Below, piece after piece: positions 8,414-18,281 of a stretch of DNA of 64,000 nt. The notes under the pieces are model-generated. The model was given only the letters and a program-made list of their open reading frames with translations, made no database searches and was not told where the DNA came from. A program made the translations under genes and the position numbers. Positions within the stretch are counted from its first letter, which is position 1. Each line of letters opens with the position of its first letter. The stretch is from contig NZ_CP118224.1 of assembly GCF_030849025.1 (NCBI RefSeq), forward strand, positions 1,162,001 through 1,226,000, read 5' to 3'. Source of the DNA: Oceanimonas pelagia (GTDB lineage Bacteria; Pseudomonadota; Gammaproteobacteria; Enterobacterales; Aeromonadaceae).

Positions 8414-8457
8414 GTATACGGGGCTTGGCTTATACTGCGTGCCAAGCCCCCGTATAC
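8414..8457. promoter_or_regulatory. Long inverted repeat enclosing a -10-like hexamer upstream of maeA
   Basis: Arms GTATACGGGGCTTGGC (8414-8429) and GCCAAGCCCCCGTATAC (8441-8457) are reverse complements apart from one extra C. The 11-nt spacer contains TATACT (8431-8436), a good -10 hexamer. No U-tract follows, so this is unlikely to be a simple terminator of the upstream cyclase gene. It may be an operator straddling the maeA promoter or a leader stem-loop. Confidence 0.6.
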
Positions 8458-8501
8458 CAATTTCACATCATGACTTTCCTGCGGAAAAATAACTAAGCGA
8501 G

Positions 8502-10205
8502 ATGTCTATGCCCCAAGACCAACAGGACAAACGTGCCCTTTACATTCCCTATGCCGGCCCCGCACTGCTTGAAACTCCCTTGCTGAACAAGGGCAGCGCG
8601 TTCACCAAGGAAGAACGGCTGGCATTCAACCTGGAAGGTCTTCTGCCTCACAACATTGAAACCATCGAAGAGCAGGCCGAACGGGCCTACAAGCAGTACT
8701 GCGGGTTTCAGAACAATCTCGACAAACACATTTACCTGCGCAACATTCAGGATACCAACGAGACGCTGTTCTACCGTCTGGTGGAAGATCACCTCACCGA
8801 GATGATGCCCATCATCTACACCCCCACCGTGGGCCAGGCCTGTGAGGAATTCTCCAACATCTACCGTCGTGCCCGGGGTCTGTTTATTTCCTACCCCGAT
8901 AAAGATCATATCGACGACATTCTGCAGAACGCCACCAAGCGCAACGTCAAGGTGATCGTGGTGACCGACGGCGAGCGCATTCTCGGCCTGGGTGACCAGG
9001 GCATTGGCGGCATGGGCATTCCCATCGGCAAGCTGTCGCTGTATGTGGCCTGTGGCGGTATCTCTCCGGCCCATACCCTGCCGGTGGTGCTGGACCCGGG
9101 CACCAACAACCCGCAGTTGCTGAAGGATCCCATGTACATGGGCTGGCGCAACCCGCGCATTACCGGCGAGGAATACGAAGAGTTCGTGGACGCCTTCATT
9201 CAGGCGGTCAAGCGCCGCTGGCCCAACGTGCTGCTGCAGTTTGAAGATTTCGCCCAGAAGAACGCCATGCCCCTGCTCAACCGCTACAAGGATGAGCTGT
9301 GCTGCTTTAACGACGACATTCAGGGCACCGCCGCCGTCACCCTGGGGTCGCTCATCGCCGCCTGTCAGGCCAGCGGCAGCAAGCTGTCGGAGAAAAAGGT
9401 GGCCTTCCTCGGCTCCGGCTCCGCCGGCTGCGGCATTGCCGAGCAGATCGTGGCGCAGATGAAGGCCGAAGGCCTGAGCGACGCCAAGGCCCGGGAGCGG
9501 GTGTTCATGGTCGACCGTTTTGGCCTGATCACCGACAACATGCCCAACCTGGTGGACTTTCAGCGTCCGCTGGCCCAGTCCCTGGACAACCTGCAGGACT
9601 GGAACGTGGCCGGCGACAACATCTCCCTGCTGGAGGTGATGCAAAACGCCAAACCCGACATTCTGATCGGCGTGTCCGGCCAGCCGGGTCTGTTCACCAA
9701 GGAAGTGATCCAGACCATGCACGCCCACTGCGAGCGGCCCATCGTGTTCCCGCTGTCCAACCCCACCTCCCGGGTGGAAGCGACCCCGGAAGACATCATC
9801 AACTGGACCGACGGCCAGGCGCTGGTGGCCACCGGCAGTCCGTTCGCGCCGGTGGAGTACAAGGGCAAGCTGTATGAAATTGCCCAGTGCAACAACTCCT
9901 ACATCTTCCCCGGCATCGGCCTGGGCGTGCTGGCCTGTGGTGCCAAGCGGGTGACCGATGCCATGCTGATGGCGTCCAGCCGGGCCCTGGCGGCCTGCTC
10001 GCCGCTGGCGAAAGATGGCGAAGGCGCGCTGCTGCCGCCGCTGTCCGAAATTCAGCAGGTCAGCCGTCACATCGCCAAGATGGTGGCCAAGACCGCCCAG
10101 TTGCAGGGCCAGGCCCTGCAGACCTCCGACGAGGTGCTGGACAAGGCCATTGAGGCCAACTACTGGAATCCGGAATACCGCCATTATCGTCGGGTTTCGT
10201 TCTGA
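8502..10205 (+). CDS. maeA: NAD-dependent malic enzyme (malate dehydrogenase, oxaloacetate-decarboxylating)
   Basis: A 567-residue protein, the size of E. coli MaeA (565 aa). It converts L-malate plus NAD to pyruvate, CO2 and NADH in the cytoplasm. Conserved blocks include the substrate-site region [59 protein letters not shown] and the nucleotide fold [16 protein letters not shown]. The start ATG at 8502 has a nearby GAG-type ribosome site; an in-frame ATG at 8508 is an alternative. It is monocistronic: the inverted repeat at 8414 lies upstream and a strong terminator at 10222 downstream. Confidence 0.95.
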   Translation: MSMPQDQQDKRALYIPYAGPALLETPLLNKGSAFTKEERLAFNLEGLLPHNIETIEEQAERAYKQYCGFQNNLDKHIYLRNIQDTNETLFYRLVEDHLTEMMPIIYTPTVGQACEEFSNIYRRARGLFISYPDKDHIDDILQNATKRNVKVIVVTDGERILGLGDQGIGGMGIPIGKLSLYVACGGISPAHTLPVVLDPGTNNPQLLKDPMYMGWRNPRITGEEYEEFVDAFIQAVKRRWPNVLLQFEDFAQKNAMPLLNRYKDELCCFNDDIQGTAAVTLGSLIAACQASGSKLSEKKVAFLGSGSAGCGIAEQIVAQMKAEGLSDAKARERVFMVDRFGLITDNMPNLVDFQRPLAQSLDNLQDWNVAGDNISLLEVMQNAKPDILIGVSGQPGLFTKEVIQTMHAHCERPIVFPLSNPTSRVEATPEDIINWTDGQALVATGSPFAPVEYKGKLYEIAQCNNSYIFPGIGLGVLACGAKRVTDAMLMASSRALAACSPLAKDGEGALLPPLSEIQQVSRHIAKMVAKTAQLQGQALQTSDEVLDKAIEANYWNPEYRHYRRVSF

Positions 10206-10221
10206 TCCCGGGGTGAACCGC

Positions 10222-10249
10222 AAAAGGCATGCTTCGGCATGCCTTTTTT
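10222..10249 (+). terminator. Intrinsic terminator after maeA
   Basis: An 11-bp stem AAAAGGCATGC / GCATGCCTTTT with a UUCG tetraloop, running into a tract of six T. It lies 17 bp after the maeA stop. Confidence 0.92.
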
Positions 10250-10370
10250 GATCCCGGCCCATGGCTGGTATTCATATAACCCTCTGGGTATATTGGACCC
10301 TGACTGGTGAGCAACCACGAGTCCGGCGGCGAGCCAGGGTGGGCGAGCCCGGTTATTCAAGGAGAGAACC

Positions 10371-11984
10371 ATGACCGTTAAAATTTCCCTGCTGGCCCTT
10401 TCCCTCTGTGCTGCGCTCGGTGTGCCGGCCCAGGCCGCCGTGGTGCCCGCAGGCACCGAGCTTGCCAAGGTGCAGCAACTGGTGCGGGGCAATGGCTCTG
10501 AGCCGGCGTCCCTCGACCCGCACAAGGTGGAAGGGGTGCCCGAGAGCAACGTGCTGCGGGATCTGTTTGAGGGGCTGGTGAATTCCGGTCCCGATGGCGA
10601 GGTGGTGCCCGGCGTGGCCGAGCGCTGGGAAAGCAGCGACAATCTGGTGTATGTGTTTCACCTGCGCGACAACGCCCGCTGGTCCAACGGCGATCCGGTG
10701 ACCGCGCAGGACTTTGAATATGCCCTCAGGCGGGCGGTGGATCCCGCCACCGCCTCACCCTATTCCTGGTATCTGGAAAAGGCCACCATTCTCAACGCCA
10801 GCGAGGTGGTAAACGGCAACAAGCCCGCCACTGAGCTGGGCGTGAAGGCGCTGGATGAGCACACCCTGGAAATTACCCTGGCCAGCCCCGTGCCCTATTT
10901 TGTGTCCATGCTGTCGCTGGCGCCCACCTACCCGGTGCACCGGGCCACGGTGGAAAAATTCGGTGACGAGTGGACCCGGGTGGGTAACATGGTCTCCAAC
11001 GGTGCCTACCGGCTCAGCAACTGGGTGGTCAACGAACGCATTGAGCTGGCGCGCAACCCTCACTACTGGAACAACGCCGACACGGTACTGGACACGGTGG
11101 TCTATCTGCCCATCGCGTCGCAGAACGCCGAGATGAACCGGTTTCTGTCCGGCGAGCTGGACATGACCTACGACATTCCTCTGGAGCACTTCAAACGGCT
11201 GCAAAAGGAGCACCCCGACGCCGTTCGGGTGAACGGCTACGTGGGCACCTATTACTATGTGTTCAACACGCAAAAAAAACCCTTTGACGACGTCCGGGTG
11301 CGCAATGCCCTGTCCTACGCCATCGATCGCGACATTATTGCCGGCAAGGTGATGGGGCAGGGGGAGCGCCCCGCCTATACCCTGGCCCCGGAGGGGGTGA
11401 ACGGCTTTACGCCGCCGGCGGTGGTCTGGGCCGGCTGGACCCAGCAGCAGCGGGATGAAAAGGCCCGGGCGCTGCTCGAAGCAGCCGGTTACGGCAAGGA
11501 CAAGCCACTGCGCTTTGAGCTGCTTTACAATACCAACGACAACCACCGCAAGGTGGCGGTGGCCATTGCTTCCATGTGGAAAAAGCACCTGGGGGTGGAA
11601 GTGGAGCTGGTTAATCAGGAATGGAAAACCTACCTGGATACCAAGACTCAAGGGAACTTCGAAGTGGCCCGGGCCGGCTGGATTGCCGATTACAACGAGG
11701 CGTCCAGCATGCTGGATCTGATGCAGAGCCGCCATGGCAACAATGACGGCCAATACAGCAACCCCGAGTTTGACCGGCTGATGGCCGCCTCCAGGCTGGC
11801 CAGCGACGAGAAGGCCCGCAATGCCCTGTATGCCCAGGCCGAGGAGATACTGGCGGTGGATATGCCCATTGCGCCCATTTACCAGTACGTCAAGGCGCGG
11901 CTGGTACAGCCTCAGGTGGGGGGGTACCCCGACAATCCCCTCGACAATATTTACAGCAAGGATATGTATATCAGGGCGAAGTAG
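10371..11984 (+). CDS. oppA: Periplasmic oligopeptide-binding protein OppA
   Basis: A 537-residue SBP family 5 protein. Residues 1-22 are a signal peptide ending AQA. The mature start contains the family block GSEPASLDPHKVEGVPESN and continues with LFEGLV and the NGDPVTAQDFEYALRR segment. It binds oligopeptides in the periplasm and delivers them to OppBCDF. AAGGAGAG lies just upstream of the ATG. It is the first gene of oppABCDF; the 186-bp gap to oppB carries a REP-type repeat that may lower expression of the downstream genes relative to oppA. Confidence 0.95.
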   Translation: MTVKISLLALSLCAALGVPAQAAVVPAGTELAKVQQLVRGNGSEPASLDPHKVEGVPESNVLRDLFEGLVNSGPDGEVVPGVAERWESSDNLVYVFHLRDNARWSNGDPVTAQDFEYALRRAVDPATASPYSWYLEKATILNASEVVNGNKPATELGVKALDEHTLEITLASPVPYFVSMLSLAPTYPVHRATVEKFGDEWTRVGNMVSNGAYRLSNWVVNERIELARNPHYWNNADTVLDTVVYLPIASQNAEMNRFLSGELDMTYDIPLEHFKRLQKEHPDAVRVNGYVGTYYYVFNTQKKPFDDVRVRNALSYAIDRDIIAGKVMGQGERPAYTLAPEGVNGFTPPAVVWAGWTQQQRDEKARALLEAAGYGKDKPLRFELLYNTNDNHRKVAVAIASMWKKHLGVEVELVNQEWKTYLDTKTQGNFEVARAGWIADYNEASSMLDLMQSRHGNNDGQYSNPEFDRLMAASRLASDEKARNALYAQAEEILAVDMPIAPIYQYVKARLVQPQVGGYPDNPLDNIYSKDMYIRAK

Positions 11985-12008
11985 GCCCTGCATGATGACC
12001 ATTTCGTC

Positions 12009-12097
12009 ATGCCCGCGAAGGCGGGCATCCATTTCCCGGCCGGCGCTCTGGTGTCAGAGGGTGCACTTTTGCCCTGGACTCCCGCCTACGCGGGAGT
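12009..12097. repeat. Paired palindromic repeat (REP-type) between oppA and oppB
   Basis: Two 8-bp stems: ATGCCCGC-GAAG-GCGGGCAT (12009-12028) and ACTCCCGC-CTAC-GCGGGAGT (12078-12097), separated by 49 bp. This paired style, with CCGC stems and 4-nt loops, is a common dispersed intergenic repeat in proteobacteria. Stem-loops here could stabilise the oppA message or attenuate readthrough into oppB. Confidence 0.75.
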
Positions 12098-12170
12098 GAC
12101 GTTACTTTTCCTGTCATGCCGGTGTCGGGAAGATGACGGCCGTCAGGCTGCGGCGTTAAGGGGTTAACCC

Positions 12171-13091
12171 ATGTTCAAATTCATACTGAAGCGAATACTG
12201 GAAGCCATACCCACCCTGCTGGTGCTGATCACCATTTCCTTTTTCATGATGCGCTTTGCCCCCGGCAACCCGTTCAGCACCGAGCGTTCGCTGTCGCCGG
12301 AAGTCATGGCCAATATCGAGGCCAAATACGGCCTCGACCAGCCGGTGCTGCAGCAGTATGTCACCTACCTGGGCAACCTGGCGCGAGGGGATCTGGGGCC
12401 CTCGTTCAAGTACCGGGACTTTACCGTCAACGAGCTGGTGGCCCAGGCACTGCCGGTGTCGGCGCGCATCGGCCTGCTGGCGTTTGCCGGCGCCGTGCTG
12501 CTGGGCGTGACGGCGGGTGTGGTGGCGGCGCTCAGGCAGAACAGCTGGGTGGACCATATGGTGATGTCCGGCGCCATGCTGGGGGTGGTGGTCCCGTCCT
12601 TTGTGCTGGCACCGCTGCTGATCCTGGTATTTGCCATCGGGCTGAAATGGCTGCCCGCCGGGGGCTGGCAGGACGGCGGCTGGCAATATCTGATTTTGCC
12701 GGTCATCGCCATGATGATGCACTACATTGCCGCCATCGCCCGCATCATGCGCGGCAGCATGATCGAGGTACTGAACGCGCCCTTTATTCGCACAGCAAAG
12801 GCCAAGGGCCTGCCCATGGCGCACATTGTGCGGCGCCATGCCCTGCGTCCGGCGTTGCTGCCGGTGGTGTCCTACCTGGGGCCGGCCTTTGTGGGCATCA
12901 TCACCGGCTCCGTGGTCATTGAAACCATCTTTGGCCTGCCCGGCATTGGTCAGCTGTTTGTCAACGGCGCGCTTAACCGTGATTACTCCATGGTGCTGGG
13001 GCTCACCATACTGGTGGGTGCCCTCACCATTACCTTTAACGCCCTGGTCGACATTCTCTATGCCCTGATCGACCCCAAGATCCGTTACTGA
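12171..13091 (+). CDS. oppB: Oligopeptide ABC transporter permease OppB
   Basis: A 306-residue inner-membrane permease with about six transmembrane helices. The N-terminus (FKFILKRILEAIPTLLVLI) and the cytoplasmic EAA-type loop (FIRTAKAKGLPMAHIVRRHA) are typical of the DppB/OppB family; that loop contacts the OppD/F ATPases. OppB and OppC form the channel for peptides brought by OppA. A GGGG-containing ribosome site lies just before the ATG. It is followed by oppC after 7 bp. Confidence 0.95.
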   Translation: MFKFILKRILEAIPTLLVLITISFFMMRFAPGNPFSTERSLSPEVMANIEAKYGLDQPVLQQYVTYLGNLARGDLGPSFKYRDFTVNELVAQALPVSARIGLLAFAGAVLLGVTAGVVAALRQNSWVDHMVMSGAMLGVVVPSFVLAPLLILVFAIGLKWLPAGGWQDGGWQYLILPVIAMMMHYIAAIARIMRGSMIEVLNAPFIRTAKAKGLPMAHIVRRHALRPALLPVVSYLGPAFVGIITGSVVIETIFGLPGIGQLFVNGALNRDYSMVLGLTILVGALTITFNALVDILYALIDPKIRY

Positions 13092-13098
13092 GGTATGC

Positions 13099-14007
13099 AT
13101 GGTCACCACCAAGGATAAAACCGCCGCCCTGGCCCGGTTTGCCGGCGAGCTGGAGGTGCCGGGCCGCTCCCTGTGGGCCGATGCCCGCCGGCGCTTTTTT
13201 CACAACCGGGCGGCCCTGGCCAGCCTGCTGGTGTTGCTGCTGATGACCGGGCTGGTGCTGGCGGGGCCCCTGTGGTCACCCCATGCCTTTGATGACACCG
13301 ACTGGGGGGCCATGATGGCGGCCCCCACCCTGGAAAATGCCCACTACTTTGGCACCGACTCCCTGGGGCGGGATCTGTTTGTGCGCACCCTGATGGGCGG
13401 GCGCATCTCCCTGATGGTGGGGCTGCTCGGCGCCCTGGTGGCGGTGGTGATCGGCACTCTTTACGGCGCCACCGCCGGGGTGATGGGCGGACGCACCGAC
13501 CGTGTCATGATGCGGCTGCTGGATATTCTCTATTCCTTTCCCTTTATGTTTTTCGTGATCCTGCTGGTCACCTTTTTTGGCCGCAACATCGGGCTGATTT
13601 TTCTTGCCATCGGCGCGGTGAGCTGGCTCGACATGGCGCGTATTGTGCGCGGTCAGACCCTGAGCCTGAAACGGCGGGAATTTATCGAGGCGGCCGAGGT
13701 GTGCGGCGTCAGCCGCTTGCGGATTGTTGTCCGCCATATTGTGCCCAACGTGCTTGGCATCGTGGTGGTGTACGCCACCCTACTGGTACCGGGCATGATC
13801 CTGTTCGAGTCCTTTCTCAGCTTTCTCGGCCTGGGGGTACAGGAGCCCATGACCAGCTGGGGAGCCCTGCTTGACGAGGGCGCCAAGGCGATGGAGGTGG
13901 CGCCCTGGCAGTTGCTGTTTCCCGCCGGTTTTATGGTGGTGACCCTGTTTTGTTTCAATTTTCTCGGGGACGGCCTGCGCGACGCCCTGGATCCCCGTGA
14001 CCGGTGA
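13099..14007 (+). CDS. oppC: Oligopeptide ABC transporter permease OppC
   Basis: A 302-residue permease with a longer cytoplasmic N-terminus (about 38 residues, including [11 protein letters not shown]) before the first membrane helix, the normal OppC arrangement. The [11 protein letters not shown] motif and the EAA loop [20 protein letters not shown] are present. It pairs with OppB in the membrane. The gene starts 7 bp after oppB and ends 11 bp before the oppD start. Confidence 0.95.
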   Translation: MVTTKDKTAALARFAGELEVPGRSLWADARRRFFHNRAALASLLVLLLMTGLVLAGPLWSPHAFDDTDWGAMMAAPTLENAHYFGTDSLGRDLFVRTLMGGRISLMVGLLGALVAVVIGTLYGATAGVMGGRTDRVMMRLLDILYSFPFMFFVILLVTFFGRNIGLIFLAIGAVSWLDMARIVRGQTLSLKRREFIEAAEVCGVSRLRIVVRHIVPNVLGIVVVYATLLVPGMILFESFLSFLGLGVQEPMTSWGALLDEGAKAMEVAPWQLLFPAGFMVVTLFCFNFLGDGLRDALDPRDR

Positions 14008-14018
14008 GGGAGGCAACC

Positions 14019-14984
14019 ATGGAGCTGCTGAGCGTCGATGGTCTCAGGGTGGAATTTGATACGCCGGAAGGCCGGGTGGCGGCGGTGGACGATCTCGGCT
14101 TTTCGCTCCGGGCCGGCGAAACCCTCGGCATTGTGGGCGAGTCGGGCTCGGGCAAAAGCCAGACCGCCTTTGCCATTATGGGACTGCTGGCCGGCAACGG
14201 CCGCGCTGGCGGCCGCGTGCGCTATCGGGGCCGGGAACTGCTGGGGCTGCCGGAGCGGGCGCTCAACCGCATTCGCGCCGAAGAAATCGCCATGATTTTT
14301 CAGGACCCCATGACCTCGCTCAACCCCTATATGAAAGTGGGGGAACAGCTGATGGAAGTGCTGCTGCTGCACCAGGGTATGAGCCGAAAAGATGCCTTTA
14401 ACGAGTCGGTGCGCATGCTGGAGGCGGTGAGCATACCCGAGGCGCGGGACCGCATGGGCCGCTACCCGCACGAGTTTTCCGGCGGCATGCGCCAGCGGGT
14501 GATGATCGCCATGGCGCTGTTGTGCCGGCCCGGCCTGCTGATTGCCGACGAGCCCACCACGGCGCTGGATGTGACCGTGCAGGCCCAGATTATGCGCCTG
14601 CTCAACGAGCTGAAAACCGAGTTCAGTACCGCCATCATGCTGATCACCCACGATCTGGGGGTGGTGGCCGGCAGTTGCGACCGGGTGCTGGTGATGTACG
14701 CCGGTCGCGCCATGGAGGTGGCGCCGGTGCGGGATATCTTCTATCGTCCGGCCCACCCCTATACGCAGGGGTTGCTGGCGGCCATTCCCCGGCTCGACCG
14801 CGACGAAGAGGCGCTGGCCACCATGGCCGGTAATCCGCCCAACCTGCTGCGGCTGCCGGCGGGCTGCCCGTTTCAGGCCCGCTGCCCGCATGTGTTTGAC
14901 CGCTGCCGGCGAGAGATGCCGCCCCTTGAAGACATGGGTGACGGTCGGCACAGCGCCTGTTTTCTGGAGGCAAGCCATGACTGA
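14019..14984 (+). CDS. oppD: Oligopeptide ABC transporter ATP-binding protein OppD
   Basis: A 321-residue ABC ATPase: Walker [10 protein letters not shown]-loop [11 protein letters not shown], signature FSGGMRQRV, Walker [13 protein letters not shown], switch histidine in THDLGVV, and a C-terminal oligopeptide-transporter extension with [15 protein letters not shown], whose cysteines may bind an Fe-S cluster as in related Dpp/Opp ATPases. The start is the ATG at 14019 with GGGAGG upstream; a GTG at 14004 overlapping oppC is less likely. Its 3' end overlaps oppF by 8 bp. Confidence 0.95.
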   Translation: MELLSVDGLRVEFDTPEGRVAAVDDLGFSLRAGETLGIVGESGSGKSQTAFAIMGLLAGNGRAGGRVRYRGRELLGLPERALNRIRAEEIAMIFQDPMTSLNPYMKVGEQLMEVLLLHQGMSRKDAFNESVRMLEAVSIPEARDRMGRYPHEFSGGMRQRVMIAMALLCRPGLLIADEPTTALDVTVQAQIMRLLNELKTEFSTAIMLITHDLGVVAGSCDRVLVMYAGRAMEVAPVRDIFYRPAHPYTQGLLAAIPRLDRDEEALATMAGNPPNLLRLPAGCPFQARCPHVFDRCRREMPPLEDMGDGRHSACFLEASHD

Positions 14985-15957
14985 GCCGCTGTTGCGGGTA
15001 CACGATCTGCACGTGCATTTTCCGGTGCGAAGCAAGGGCGCCTGGCCCTGGCAGGCCCCGCAACGACTTAAGGCGGTAGACGGCGTCAGTTTCACGCTGT
15101 TACCGGGCGAAACCCTGGGGGTGGTGGGAGAGTCGGGCTGCGGCAAGTCCACCCTGGCCCGGGCCATCATTGGCCTGGTGCCCGTGACCGCCGGCTCGCT
15201 GCGCTGGCAGGGCCGGGAGCTGACCGGCCAAGCGGCGAAGGACTGGCGCACCGTGCGCCGGTACATGCAGATGATTTTTCAGGATCCGCTGGCCTCGCTC
15301 AACCCGCGCATGACGGTGGGGGAGAGTATCGCCGAGCCGCTGATCACCTTTCAGCCGCACCTGAACAGGGGCGAGGTGCGCCAACGGGTGTGGGCCATGA
15401 TGGAGCGGGTGGGCCTGCTGCCCAGTCTGGTCAACCGCTACCCTCACGAGTTTTCCGGCGGCCAGTGCCAGCGCATTGGCATTGCCCGGGCGCTGATCCT
15501 CGAGCCGGAACTGATCATCTGCGACGAGCCGGTCTCGGCACTGGACGTATCCATTCAGGCCCAGGTTATCAACCTGCTGAAAGCGCTGCAACGGGAGCTG
15601 GGGCTGGCGCTGGTGTTTATTGCCCACGATCTCTCGGTGGTGCGCCATATCTCGACCAGAGTGCTGGTGATGTATCTGGGCCACGGGGTGGAGCTGGCCG
15701 ACAGGCAGGCCCTCTATAACAACCCGAAACATCCCTACACTCAGGCGCTGCTCAGTGCGGTGCCCGTTCCCGACCCGGATGCGGAAAAAACCAGAAGGGT
15801 GCAACTGTTGCAGGGCGAGCCGCCGTCGCCCCTCGACCCGCCCTCGGGCTGTGTGTTTCGCACCCGCTGTCCCTTGGCGGATGACGAGTGCGCCAGGGCC
15901 GTCCCCGAGCTGAAAGGACCGGCCGAACACCGGGTGGCCTGTTTCAAGGTGGAATAA
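14977..15957 (+). CDS. oppF: Oligopeptide ABC transporter ATP-binding protein OppF
   Basis: A 326-residue ABC ATPase, partner of OppD. Motifs: Walker [10 protein letters not shown]-loop [14 protein letters not shown], signature [15 protein letters not shown], Walker [20 protein letters not shown], and the C-terminal [15 protein letters not shown]. OppD and OppF together power peptide import. The ATG at 14977 has TGGAGG six bases upstream and overlaps the oppD end, consistent with translational coupling. It is the last gene of the operon; no intrinsic terminator was seen before the tig promoter. Confidence 0.95.
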   Translation: MTEPLLRVHDLHVHFPVRSKGAWPWQAPQRLKAVDGVSFTLLPGETLGVVGESGCGKSTLARAIIGLVPVTAGSLRWQGRELTGQAAKDWRTVRRYMQMIFQDPLASLNPRMTVGESIAEPLITFQPHLNRGEVRQRVWAMMERVGLLPSLVNRYPHEFSGGQCQRIGIARALILEPELIICDEPVSALDVSIQAQVINLLKALQRELGLALVFIAHDLSVVRHISTRVLVMYLGHGVELADRQALYNNPKHPYTQALLSAVPVPDPDAEKTRRVQLLQGEPPSPLDPPSGCVFRTRCPLADDECARAVPELKGPAEHRVACFKVE

Positions 15958-16033
15958 TGCCACTATTTGCAAATCGGCCTTGAAAACCCTGCGGCCAGCC
16001 CCATATTCAGACACCAGGGCGCGCCATCGTCCC

Positions 16034-16062
16034 TCGACGCTGGCACACTGCGCCGTTATAAT
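16034..16062 (+). promoter_or_regulatory. Sigma-70-type promoter for tig
   Basis: The -10 hexamer TATAAT (16057-16062) is consensus. The -35 TCGACG (16034-16039) matches TTGACA at four of six positions with a 17-bp spacer. It lies 115 bp upstream of the tig start, leaving a leader of about 108 nt. Confidence 0.7.
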
Positions 16063-16177
16063 GCCGCGTCTGTTTTTAGCGAAGACCACGTCTTCACCAG
16101 GATTCAAGGAGCAGCCCGGGCTGTTTCAAACATCACAGGGTCAGCACCGCCGTGCTGAAGAAAATTGAGGTAAAAGA

Positions 16178-17488
16178 ATGCAAGTTTCTGTAGAGACGAC
16201 CCAGGGCCTGGAGCGCCGCCTGACCATCACTGTTCCCGCCGAGCAGGTGACCGGTGAAGTGAACAACCGTCTGCGTCAGCTGGCCAAGACTCGCCGCATC
16301 GACGGCTTTCGTCCTGGCAAGGCCCCGCTGACCGTTATCAAGAAAATGTTCGGCGCGTCCGTGGAAGCCGACGTGGCCGGCGACCTGATGCAGCGCAACT
16401 TCTTTGAAGCCGTGATGAGCGAGAAGCTCAACCCGGCCGGCATGCCCACCATGGAGCCTGCCCCCATCAAGGCCGGCGAGGACTTCACCTTTACCGCCAC
16501 CTTTGAAGTGTACCCGGAAGTGGAAGTGAAGGGCCTGGACGCGGTAACCGTTGAAAAGCCCCAGGCCGAGGTGACCGATGCCGATCTGGACAAGATGATC
16601 GACACCCTGCGCAAGCAGCACGCCGACTGGGTTGAAGCCGACCGTGCCGCCGAAGACGGCGACCGCGTGACCATGAACTTTGTGGGCTCGGTAGACGGTG
16701 AAGAATTCGAAGGTGGCAAGGCCGACGACTTCGTGCTGGTACTGGGTTCCGGCCGCATGATCCCGGGCTTTGAAGACGGCCTGCTGGGTAAGAAGGCCGG
16801 TGACGAGTTCACCATTGAAGTGACCTTCCCCGAGGAATACCACGCCGAAAACCTGAAGGGCAAGCCCGCCAGCTTCGCCATCACCCTGACCAAGGTGGAA
16901 GCCCAGCAACTGCCCGAGCTGACCGAAGAGTTCGTCAAGCGTTTCGGCATTGCCGACGGCTCCGTGGACGGTCTGAAGGCGGAAGTGCGCAAGAACATGG
17001 AGCGCGAACTGGCCCAGGCCCTGAAAGCCTCCGTGAAGGAGCAGGTGATCGACGGTCTGCTGGAGCAGAACCAGATCGAGGTGCCTCAGTCCCTGATCGA
17101 CAGCGAGGTGAACACCCTGCGCAAGCAGGCGCTGCAGCGCTTTGGTGGTCTGGATGCCAAGAACGCCCCCGAGCTGCCCGCCGAGCTGTTCAAGGATCAG
17201 GCCGAGCGCCGCGTGCGCGTGGGCCTGGTGCTGGGCGAGCTGATCAAGACCAACGAGATCAAGGCCGACGACGCCAAGGTGCAGGAAATCATCGCCTCCA
17301 TGGCGTCCGCCTACGAAGATCCGGCCGAAGTGGTGGCCTACTACAACGATAACCCCCAGCTGCTGGAAAACGTGCGCAGCCTGGCCGTGGAAGATCAGGC
17401 CATCGAGTTCGTGCTGTCTCAGGCCAAGGTCACCGACAAGCAGGTGTCCTTTGACGAGGTGATGAACAAGCCGGGCATGGGCGCTTAA
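16178..17488 (+). CDS. tig: Trigger factor, ribosome-associated chaperone and prolyl isomerase
   Basis: A 436-residue protein (E. coli 432). The N-terminal ribosome-binding domain ends with the signature [17 protein letters not shown] (about residues 45-61). The FKBP-type prolyl isomerase domain follows (about 150-245, with [18 protein letters not shown] and [13 protein letters not shown]), then the helical C-terminal cradle. It shelters nascent chains at the ribosome exit. A GAGG ribosome site precedes the ATG. It leads the conserved tig-clpP-clpX-lon block. Confidence 0.97.
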   Translation: MQVSVETTQGLERRLTITVPAEQVTGEVNNRLRQLAKTRRIDGFRPGKAPLTVIKKMFGASVEADVAGDLMQRNFFEAVMSEKLNPAGMPTMEPAPIKAGEDFTFTATFEVYPEVEVKGLDAVTVEKPQAEVTDADLDKMIDTLRKQHADWVEADRAAEDGDRVTMNFVGSVDGEEFEGGKADDFVLVLGSGRMIPGFEDGLLGKKAGDEFTIEVTFPEEYHAENLKGKPASFAITLTKVEAQQLPELTEEFVKRFGIADGSVDGLKAEVRKNMERELAQALKASVKEQVIDGLLEQNQIEVPQSLIDSEVNTLRKQALQRFGGLDAKNAPELPAELFKDQAERRVRVGLVLGELIKTNEIKADDAKVQEIIASMASAYEDPAEVVAYYNDNPQLLENVRSLAVEDQAIEFVLSQAKVTDKQVSFDEVMNKPGMGA

Positions 17489-17494
17489 GATCAT

Positions 17495-17525
17495 TTGACT
17501 TAAGCATCAAGCTCTTGCGTATAAT
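17495..17525 (+). promoter_or_regulatory. Probable sigma-70 promoter for clpP
   Basis: TATAAT at 17520-17525 with TTGACT at 17495-17500. The spacer is 19 bp, longer than ideal. It lies 50 bp upstream of the clpP ATG. No clear sigma-32 promoter was seen here, unlike upstream of lon. Confidence 0.6.
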
Positions 17526-17575
17526 GGCCCCAGTGTAAGTGCACTCGGGCCATTTTGTTTTAGGGACAATATTTT

Positions 17576-18199
17576 ATGTCAGACAACCAGCATCCGATGA
17601 TGAACGGACCCCTGGCCGCCCTGATCCCCATGGTGGTGGAGCAGACGGCCAAGGGCGAGCGTTCCTACGATATCTACTCGCGCCTGCTGAAGGAGCGGGT
17701 GATCTTCCTCACCGGTCAGGTTGAAGACCACATGGCCAACCTGATCTGCGCCCAGCTGCTGTTTCTGGAGTCGGAAAACCCGGAAAAGGACATTTACCTC
17801 TATATCAACTCGCCGGGTGGCTCGGTGACCGCCGGCATGTCCATCTACGATACCATGCAGTTTATCAAGCCCAACGTCAGTACCGTGTGCATGGGTCAGG
17901 CCTGCTCCATGGGCGCTTTCCTGCTGGCCGGCGGCGCACCGGGCAAGCGCTTTGCGCTGCCCAACAGCCGGGTGATGATCCATCAGCCCCTGGGCGGCTT
18001 TCAGGGCCAGGCGTCGGACATTCAGATCCACGCCAAGGAAATTCTCTATATCAAGGAAAAGCTCAACCGGCTGCTGGCCGAGCACACCGGCCAGGATCTG
18101 GCGGTGGTCGAGCGCGATACCGACCGCGACAACTTCATGTCGGCGGCCCAGGCCAAAGAATACGGCCTGGTTGACGAGGTGCTTCTCAAGCGCGACTGA
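17576..18199 (+). CDS. clpP: ATP-dependent Clp protease proteolytic subunit ClpP
   Basis: A 207-residue serine protease. The catalytic triad is visible: Ser111 in [14 protein letters not shown], His136 in [12 protein letters not shown] and Asp185 in [11 protein letters not shown]. It forms the tetradecameric chamber that degrades substrates unfolded by ClpX or ClpA. Residues 1-14 are probably a propeptide removed by self-cleavage, as in E. coli. clpX follows 82 bp downstream, and the order tig-clpP-clpX is conserved. Confidence 0.97.
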   Translation: MSDNQHPMMNGPLAALIPMVVEQTAKGERSYDIYSRLLKERVIFLTGQVEDHMANLICAQLLFLESENPEKDIYLYINSPGGSVTAGMSIYDTMQFIKPNVSTVCMGQACSMGAFLLAGGAPGKRFALPNSRVMIHQPLGGFQGQASDIQIHAKEILYIKEKLNRLLAEHTGQDLAVVERDTDRDNFMSAAQAKEYGLVDEVLLKRD

Positions 18200-18281
18200 G
18201 CAAAGCGGGGCGGGGTGCTGTACACTGTGCAGTAGAGCCGACAGGGCTGAGCCCCGCGCTGCATCCACAAGAGGTGACTGA

